Positions 56,950-64,000 of a stretch of DNA of 64,000 nt are shown here, piece after piece (the first letter of the stretch is position 1; each line of letters begins with the position of its first letter). This DNA is from Owenia fusiformis. Its lineage: Eukaryota > Annelida > Polychaeta > Sabellida > Oweniidae. Position numbers and translations under genes: made by a program. Below the pieces are notes generated by a model, which searched no databases, was not told where the DNA came from, and saw only the letters and a program-made list of their open reading frames with translations. Where the stretch lies: the NCBI GenBank assembly GCA_903813345.2, contig CAIIXF020000003.1, positions 981,621 through 1,045,620 on the forward strand, written 5' to 3'.

Positions 56950-58364
56950 TCAGTACAGTACATACCCATCTAGCCAGCTAGGTTTTTCCCTAACATGTCT
57001 AGAGGGAGGGGGAAAGTTCTCATCTGCCACAGGGGGTGCCTCCAGAACTTCCTCACAGGGCTGGTCCACAGCAACAGGCACTTCCACCAGCTTATCTGCA
57101 ATAGAGGGTGGCTTCGCTGGACCATGGTAAGGCTTCAGGCGGTTATAATGAACCACTGACAGCCTACCCCTTTCCAGCTGAACCTCATATAGCAAATTAG
57201 ACACTTTCCTAATAATTTTAAAAGGACCGTGCCACTTGTTGCTGAGTTTAGGCGTACGTCCCACTTTAACAGCAGGAACGTGCAGCCATACAGCATCACC
57301 TTCCTGGAAACCCTGGAAATTAACTTTAACATCATAGTTCTTCTTCTGATGATCACTTGCAATGCTGATATGGCGCCTAGCAGCCTCATGTACCTGTAAA
57401 AGATCGTCATGCAGTTTATTACAGTACTCAGTGCTCAGTGCTCAGCACCGGTGCGGAGGCTGGTGGGGGACCTAAATACAAATCAAATGGAATAAGAGGC
57501 CTCCTCCCAAACATCAGCTCAGCTGGGGAAAATCCTGTCGACTCATGGACAGCACTCCTGTCGACTCATGGACAGCACTCCTGTAAGCGCAAGCAACAAA
57601 GGGCAAATAATATTCCCAGTCACGCTGTTGGTCAGAGACAATTTTGGCAAGCATGGCTTCCACGGTGCGGTTGGATTGTTCAACCATGCCATCACTTTGG
57701 GCCGCATAAGGACTAGTACTGGTTTTGTCGGCATCCAAGAGGTCACAAAGTTCCTGAAACAAATGAGATTCGAACTGTTGACCTTGGTCCGAGTGCAGCT
57801 GTAAAGGAATACCATAGCGCAACATGAATTCCCTCAAAACTGCACTCGCCACCGTCCTAGCTTCCTGGTTAACAGTAGGAACTAATTCAAGAAATTTAGT
57901 AAAATAATCCTCAATGGCTACAACATATTTTTACCCAAGGGAGCACTCTCAGGGAGAGGGCCCATGATGTCAACAGCTATCCTCTCCAAGGGCGCTCCAA
58001 CATTGTACTGCTTTATGGGGGCTCGGGGCTTCTGGTGCGTAGGATTCCTCTTCTGGCAGGGCACACACTGGGCTACAAATCGAGCAAGATTAGCTTTAAA
58101 CCCAACCCAGTAGTAACGTTCCCGGAGCCTATTTATTGACTTACCAGCCCCCAAATGACCACTACCCAAGGCGCTATGAACCCCAGACAATACAATGTTA
58201 TGCAACTGAGATGGAATAACAAGCTGCCAGATAGTATCTTGAGTATCACTACGTAGCCATTTTCTTAGAACTAGTCCACCACTTAGCTTGAATCTTTTCC
58301 ACTGACCCCAATAATGTTTGAGATTGACAGATTTGGAAGCAACATTGGCCCAGTCAGGCCGCAC
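56950..58364 (-). pseudogene. Ty3/gypsy integrase and pol C-terminus, frameshifted
   Basis: Minus strand, in order. 57918-58364 has the H2C2 zinc-binding domain (GVHSALGSGHLGAG ... CVPCQKRN) and the start of the rve core (ERIAVDIMGPLPES, first Asp). After a frameshift near 57935 the core resumes: IEDYFTKFLE, LHSDQGQQFES (second Asp) and SDGMVEQSNRTVEAM, whose Glu is exactly 35 residues after the second Asp (a D,D35E signature). A 23-base tandem duplication (57536-57558/57559-57581) and a 7-base duplication near 57430 cause further frameshifts. The end, 56950-57264, carries the GPY/F-type module (KLSNKWHGPFKIIRKV ... VVHYNRLKPY). Protease, RT and RNase H are missing; homology starts at about 58390. 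The integrase would insert element cDNA if intact; here it is dead. Confidence 0.8.
57536..57581. repeat. Perfect 23-base tandem duplication in integrase
   Basis: TGTCGACTCATGGACAGCAC(TCC) is present twice back to back. 23 is not a multiple of three, so it breaks the integrase frame. Confidence 0.95.
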
Positions 58365-58499
58365 ACCTTTCTAAAGCCATCTAACAAGCAGGGCGAGGTC
58401 CTATTTCAGATTCACTTCAATATTATATATAATAATATTTCTAGCTTATTAAGCATACATTAAAATTCACATTGTCCATCAGCATATTGTACATATCCC

Positions 58500-59800
58500 A
58501 TCCTTCACAGCCTCATTAGTCTGAGTTGCTGCTGTCTTCTGAATTAGTTGAACTCCCTTAAATTCCCATCTCTTCTCCCCAGTCTTCACATTGATGAAAT
58601 AGTACAGGGTGTTCAAAAAAAAACGCAACCCAAAGAAATCGCAATATCTTGGAAAATACTAATCCAATTATGTTCATATTTTCAGGAAAGAAAGAAGAGA
58701 CTGTGTATGTAAAGCCCCTGTTGTTAGTTAGTAAAACATGATATCAATGGACACTTTCTCAAAAGACAGTTGTACTAGCAAAATATGAAAAACGTGAATG
58801 GAAAATCACTATATCTTGGAAAGTACTAATTCAATTATGTTCATTTTTTCAGGAAAAGAAAGAAGAGACTGTGTATGTATAGCTCCTGTTGTCAGTAAGT
58901 TATAAAACATGATGCCTTGGACACCTGCTAAAATGACAGTTTGTACTAGGAAAATATGAAAACGCAGTCAGAGGTGACTGCCACAGCAATAAAACCAAAT
59001 AACTTTCTAACCATGGTGTTTTGGCACTTCAGATTTGGCACAAATTATCCTCATTCAATGTGTAGTGAATCACTCCAGGGACTTTACAGTCATGGTCAAA
59101 ATGGCTTCTTAAGTCTCCCTGAACCAGGGCGTTTGACTGCGATTTGAAAGCATTTCAACCATAACTGTAAAGTCCCTGAAATGATTTTGATTTCACTCTA
59201 CAGATTTACCATACAATGAATGAAGATGATTTGTGCCAAATTTGAAGAGCCAAAACACTATGGTTAGGAAGTTATTTAATTTTTTCGGGGGTTGCTGTCA
59301 CCCCTGACTGCGTTTTTTTCGTATTTTCCTCGTACAGCTGTCTTTTGAGCAGGTGTCCAAGGCATCATGTTTTACAACTAACCATTTACAGGAGCTGTTC
59401 ATACACAGTCTTTTCTTTATTTCCTGAAAATATGAACATAATTGAACCAGTATTTTTCAAGATATAGCGATTTCTTCCGGTTGCATTTTTTTGAAACCCT
59501 GTACTTGTTCCTTTTCATCAAATAATAGGTCCGCCAACCTTCAACATAGCATGATCACGGCAACTCCAACATAGGCAGTACCTTCCTAACCACTTTCACC
59601 CCATATTCATCATCCACATCCTGAAACACCATTTGAATATTTTACCAAGGTCAACATTAGGCCAAGATTTGATATTGTCTTCCCAAGAGTTGATAGTATT
59701 AGGGTTGATCACATCATGTATCGAAAGCTTTTCCTCTAGAGCATTTATAACAGTATCTAGCAAATCTATGTTTTAAGTTTGGGTTTTATCGAAAATTCCA
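58500..59800 (-). pseudogene. WW-domain-like coding relic interrupted by a fold-back element
   Basis: Minus strand, right of the inserted element: a coding-like segment (59640-59780, NALEEKLSIHDVINPNTINS), then after a frameshift VVRKVLPMLELP, a stop, and EGWRTYYLMKRNKY ending at 59504. Left of the element the frame resumes at 58604 with YFINVKTGEKRWEFKG. Read across the TA target site, the two parts form W-x2-YY ... YYFINVKTGEKRWE, with spacing like a WW domain (W, YY, N, TG, W). The open part ends near 58510. The frame continuity across the insertion supports a former coding sequence. Whether it was a host gene or another mobile-element ORF is unclear. Confidence 0.4.
58605..59501. mobile_element. 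Fold-back DNA element with long inverted arms
   Basis: 897 bases flanked by TA (58603-58604 and 59502-59503). Left end CAGGGTGTTCAAAAAAAAAC; right end the complement, CAGGGTTTCAAAAAAATGC. The arms extend almost to the centre (about 59125), pairing TGGCACTTCAGATTTGGCAC with its inverted partner near 59245. The left arm also contains an internal direct duplication of about 170 bases (58640-58780 against 58810-58960), so the arms are unequal. No coding capacity. TA duplication and ends suggest a Tc1/mariner-superfamily non-autonomous element. Confidence 0.8.
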
Positions 59801-60016
59801 CTGCATACAGACACCTAGATAGCAATATCTCTCTTGTTCGAGTAACCGAAAAGTAGGCATTACTGAAACATAAATTATTTACAATTATTTATCATTGTAT
59901 TATACAGTGTAGGCATATATACAGTGTGCAGTACATGCACAGTGTGTCTGATGAAGTCCTGATATGAGTGTAATGTCATGTAACATATGTTGTAAGTAAA
60001 TGAATAAACACAAGGA
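59801..60016. other. Short AT-rich gap
   Basis: No feature recognised. ATACAGTGT-type short repeats near 59915. Confidence 0.4.
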
Positions 60017-60160
60017 ACACACGCGTCTCGAACTCTCAACCTCGTTGTTTCGGCCCCAATCGCCTAGCCTGAATGTGCCGGTGCTGAAGCCCTCTCGGCC
60101 AACTCGACAACCCCAAAAAATGTTGTTTTGTTAGTCTATCTGCCTAGAGGCTTTGATAGT
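60017..60160 (-). repeat. tRNA-derived SINE, copy D
   Basis: The best preserved copy on the minus strand: GTCGAGTTGGCCGAGAGGGC (A box), GCTAGGCGATTGGGGCCGAA (variable region) and GAGGTTGAGAGTTCGAGACG (B box, close to GGTTCGANNC). It groups with copy A. Confidence 0.7.
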
Positions 60161-60489
60161 TTATTAAAGTCACACACATATTATACAATTAAAATTATTT
60201 AAACAATATGTCTGTTTTTCACAATCTTTTTCAAATTTTTTGAAAATATCGCAAACTTTAAGACCAAGAAATGCGTAAGTATGTTTCGGATATATCACTT
60301 TTTACACTGGATGGAATGAAATTGAACAAGATTGTATAATGTTTTTATTCGTAGGCCAAAATTAGTGTTATACACACATCAAGTAGGTCCTTGAAAGAGA
60401 TACACACACCCCCAATCTGTAAAATTATGTTGCAGCGAAGTACAGTACTGTAAACAGGACAGTTTCCACCTGTGTGACCAAAGCTAAAT

Positions 60490-60860
60490 TTTCTTTAACG
60501 TATCTGAGATTTTGGTGTCAATTTCAGAGGGGAGTTTCAAACTTAATGGAAAGGACAAAGATATGTCATCTGTTTTTAAGTTGTCAGGAGTATCATTTAT
60601 GGGAGGGGGCAAGGGTTGATCCCTGGGTTACACCACTTTTAATTGCATAAGGTTCTGACACAATAGATGTAAGTTAGTCCATAGGAGTAATTTGTGTTGG
60701 ACAGAGTCAAAAGCTGAGGCTATGTCTGTCGAAAAATATAGCTTTTATTCGTCTATTTTTGTCAAAATTAGATGTCTCTAAAACCCATCAAGCTGCTGGT
60801 AACTATTTCCCACGTCTGTGAGAATCTGGGTGTTAATACAGTTTGTAATACATGCAGCTG
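60490..60860 (-). pseudogene. LINE reverse transcriptase relic
   Basis: Minus strand. A region before motif A (CITNCINTQILTDVGNSYQQ) leads to motif A, STDIASAFDSVQHKLLLW (catalytic Asp in the D-x3-AFD block). After a frameshift come motif B-like IKSGVTQGSTLAP and then INDTPDNLKT. These are hallmarks of non-LTR (CR1/L2/Jockey-like) retrotransposon RTs. The catalytic YADD box and endonuclease are not visible. Several frameshifts; a dead fragment. Confidence 0.6.
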
Positions 60861-61085
60861 AGCAACAAATTATTGAATACCACAATGTCAATTGGTCTTC
60901 CTGAAATAATATACTGCATAATATACTAATAGCAAATTGAGAATCAAAATCAACACAATATAGTTCAAATATATTTGATTCGATGAAACTTAATGTAACA
61001 ATATTTTAATTGTTAATTAGAAATCAATATTATTCTCGAAATTGGAGTTGTGACAGACTACAGATTATATAAATGCTATACTTAC

Positions 61086-61236
61086 TTTTTGGTTTTGTAG
61101 AGGTAGACTGATCATGAACCTCATCACTGATGTCCTCCAAGTCACCAGCATCTGATATATTGAAATCCATATCTAAAACATTAAAGTTTGAACTTTCAGC
61201 AAAGTTATATGTTTCTATTGTTGATCCTGTTGTCAT
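61086..61236 (-). CDS. Possible first coding exon of an unknown gene
   Basis: ATG at 61236 starts an acidic, Ser/Asp-rich peptide of about 50 residues (NVLDMDFNISDAGDLEDISD in the middle). It ends at AAAAA/GTAAGTATAG, a near-consensus splice donor at 61086/61085. The combination of ATG, open frame and strong donor suggests a genuine first exon on the minus strand, but no downstream exon was identified and no domain is recognisable. Confidence 0.35.
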
Positions 61237-61394
61237 GTGATTTTTAATGATGGAACCAATGTTGTTGCCTTTCTGTCACATCCATTGAAAAGATAACATA
61301 TATATTAAATACTTTAGTTTATGATATTTGATGTGATGAGTTTAACATCAACTTGCAATAGTCAAATGCGCCCCTTTTAAAATTTCAATTTTGT

Positions 61395-61570
61395 TTTATA
61401 TCCTTTTCTCACAATCACTACTGGGCTGGCAAAGGAACTATTATTATGTCTTTCTTCTGTTTCAGTTGATTGATGTGGTCATTGACTTCTTCAAAAATAG
61501 CATGTGGTATTCTTCTGTAAAGTTCAAATATAGCTAGTCTTAAGACACTGTTGGTTGAATTATTCTGAAA
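61395..61570 (-). pseudogene. Ty3/gypsy reverse transcriptase N-terminal scrap
   Basis: Minus strand: YRRIPHAIFEEVNDHINQLK followed, after a one-base shift, by SPVVIVRK. The pattern (RRxPxAxxxEVxxxxxxLxxxxII...SPVVxVRKK) is the entry to gypsy-type RT domains. Only about 55 codons survive. It is 3 kb upstream of the integrase relic on the same strand, but a LINE, a SINE and a fold-back element lie between, so I cannot say whether they were once one element. Confidence 0.45.
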
Positions 61571-62030
61571 TCCCACATTAGCCAGCCAATTTGAACTTTG
61601 TTAGAAAAATAATCAAAATACATAATATTGAAGCGCAGGGTTCTTTTCTGTCGATTTAAGTGGGAGGAGGTTGTGGTAGCGTTATGTCAACAGTCTCAAT
61701 AAAGACCTGCTTTATGATAAACCCTCACTGGTTTAATCTTTGCTATCAATAACAAACACTTCAATTTAGTTAATAAAAAGGTGTGTTTGTGTCCCTCTAG
61801 TTATGGGTAACTCTAATGAAAATGGGATCAACATGAGATCTTATACTGGGGGGTAATAATGATGTACAAAGATGATGATTGGATAGTTATCTGGCCAATG
61901 ACACGATCTGAAGCACACACCGACTTATGATTGACATACATTATATACAATGAACAATAACCAGGCCACGTGCTCCACAATATCCTGAATCTTTTGGGAG
62001 ATATTGTACTTGAGATCGTAAGGAATAGAT
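61571..62030. other. Intergenic, no gene seen
   Basis: No coding relic or repeat. Confidence 0.4.
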
Positions 62031-62096
62031 TGCTAGGTCAATTGTACATCTTGCTAGGTCAATTGTACATCTTGCTAGGTCAATTATGCATCTTGC
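62031..62096. repeat. 21-base tandem repeat
   Basis: TGCTAGGTCAATTGTACATCT repeats three times, the last copy slightly changed, followed by a partial unit. Confidence 0.9.
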
Positions 62097-64000
62097 AATT
62101 GTACATTTTGTCACCCCTATAGATCTGATTCTGCCTTAAAATGTGTAATAAACTTACCCTTGAACTTTGCTTCATGTAAACCCTGCCTACTTCCTCATCA
62201 GACTCAGGACTATGCATGTCTGCAGTACACAGACAGTAGAACTTCATTTGTTGAAGTTTTCCCTTATGACAAGCTGGGATCCACAGCTTCACTCTTTTAC
62301 ATTTTTCTTTTTTTATTGTTCATGTTAATGATAATATCTTGCACAAAATATGTCTTGGCAAGAACTGGCTCATTAAGAGAGTAGATTTGAATCACCTGCA
62401 AACAAATAAACAAATCATTCAATATTAACTGGATAAAGGTAATGCCAAGATGGGTTTTAAACAAGGCTGTTCCATAATAGTCATGATGTCAGGGACCCAG
62501 ATATTAAAAGGCATTAACTTTCAAATTTGTCACCACCTGCACTTCATTACAAATGCCAACTGCTTGTCCAGCTTCAGGAATAAAGTCCTGGATTGGCCTC
62601 CCATCTTTTGCCTGTATGATTTCAACATGGGAGAATGATCCACACCTCATACACTTAAAATAACTAGCTGAATATTTTACCATTCTTTTTATATAATTTA
62701 TTATACAGTTGATATTTAATAACATTGCCTCCTACCTGTATTTGAATGATTGAGCTAAGAACATATCTTCATAATGTAGAATTTTTCATTTGATCCTAAT
62801 TAATAGCAATTGTTGTGATAACCTTGTTGTGATAATTGTTGTGATACATGGAGAGGTTGTTCTATGCATCAGCAGGTTTTCTTAGGTTGTTGCCTTGTTT
62901 GTCATTGCGGGAGCAACCTACAAACAGGCATTCCTCCTAAGTTATGTTCTTGTATCTTATACAGGCAATTATGTGGAATAATGGGAATAATGTCATTAAG
63001 TGCGTCCTCCCCATCTGTGTGTTTGCCATTGAAGAGATCCTGAATTTGAAATATTAAAATTTTTTAAATAACATAAATAAACAAGACTTTTTTTCCCTGG
63101 AAGTTTCAATAATTGATCAACTTATACATTTCAATTATACTGATATTCCTTTCTCAACAACTAATTACCAGTGTACCCATCCCGTTTTTTTAAGATTGCC
63201 ACTGAAAAGGAAGGAAGGAAAGCTCCTCGGCCGCTCCTCCTGGCTACAGACCTGGCGTATAAAAATTGTAAAGGGGTTCAGTGTTTTCCAAAAGCATTGA
63301 TTTAATTGAGTGATTTCTTACTGCAAAACCTAAATTATTGTAATAAGAATTTTTTTGCTATGTCAAATTCATCCTGAAAAACCAAAGACCAAACCGAACT
63401 TTGTATAAAGTATTCTCCGTCCCTGCGCATGATCACAACAGATATGTGCCAGTTCAGGCTTTTTTGCCATAGAAATCTGCCTGAGTCTCGAGATGTGGCA
63501 TGGGCAGGAATTTCATGGCCCAGTCATTGATTATGTAGACCTGAAAAATTAAATTCAAAGCATTACTTATTGGCTCGTGCTGAGGCAAGAGCCATATCTC
63601 ACTTGGGTTTAGAAGTAAGTGATAACGACAATGGATTGAGGTTTAAATGTTAGTTTACTAGTAGAAAACCTGATGGGTTGATATTTATTGATGAAAATGA
63701 GTTAATTCCTCGAGCGAAACTTTAACCCTAAGGTGTTGGTTTATAATAAAATTGCGTTAGAGAGGGTTTAAAACGACATATACGCAATTTTACAACAACA
63801 CCTAAACACTGTGCACTGATTTTCGGCAACATGATTTCCTTAATATGACAGAAATACGAGCGACTTCTTGATTTAGAATTGTGAACAATTCACAGCATTA
63901 AAAAAACTCCAAACATTTAACTATTTTATTAATATCTTCAGAGAGAAATTACAATCGCGTTAAAAGTAAGCTTGGCAATTTACTTATACAGTGAAACTTG
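62097..64000. other. Intergenic; unassigned short frames
   Basis: Minus-strand frames at 62080-62292 and 62504-62725 (the latter with YFKCMRCGSFSHVEI and RPIQDFIPEAGQAVG) and a plus-strand frame at 62160-62384 with a hydrophobic segment are open but unassigned. TTGTTGTGATAA short repeats lie near 62810-62850. A plus-strand coding-like patch lies at about 63565-63720. Confidence 0.3.

Overview
The window looks like animal nuclear DNA, most likely from a marine invertebrate. It is AT-rich, has intron-type splice signals and simple repeats, and carries relics of many metazoan mobile-element families. I cannot name the species. No operons, ribosome binding sites or CRISPR arrays are present. Almost everything recognisable is a transposable element or a decayed coding relic, and I see no intact host gene.

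The centrepiece is 27247-36431: a head-to-tail array, on the minus strand, of a Penelope-like retroelement whose GIY-YIG endonuclease lies N-terminal to the reverse transcriptase. This permuted layout is the one known for the Naiad group. Two complete units repeat at an exact 3407-base period and encode identical 986-residue proteins. A third, 5'-truncated unit with a 4-base insertion sits upstream of them. These are the only long intact reading frames in the window.

Left part (1-27246): RecQ-like helicase fragment (162-713); a DUF6589-like relic and a tRNA-like SINE (4.5-5.1 kb); an older Penelope-like relic (5.2-7.3 kb) split by a mariner element (5273-6341); a 136-base tandem repeat (9.6 kb); tyrosine-recombinase-like and CACTA/TNP2-like relics (10.2-11.2 kb); a DIRS-type RNase H relic (15.6-16.1 kb); 133/138-base repeats ending in a 19-base-arm palindrome that run into a coiled-coil/kinase-like reading frame (17.7-18.6 kb); and a decayed piggyBac element (from 23106) with three subterminal hairpins. 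The piggyBac sits in a 330-base repeat whose second copy at 41.5 kb preserves the empty TTAA site.

Right part (36432-64000): P-element/THAP9-like and hAT-like relics (38-39.5 kb), SINE copies, a small hAT-like MITE (44.1 kb), a second DUF6589-like relic (46-47 kb), a 138-base hairpin (49.3 kb), and a Ty3/gypsy 3' half on the minus strand with polypurine tract and probable LTR (54.7-58.4 kb). Next comes an 897-base fold-back element inserted into a WW-domain-like frame (58.6-59.5 kb), then LINE and gypsy RT scraps (60.5-61.6 kb).

The layout suggests repeated nested insertion with rapid decay, overlaid by very recent amplification of the Penelope-like element. All family names come from motif recognition by eye. 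Frames and repeats were read by hand, so relic boundaries are approximate.
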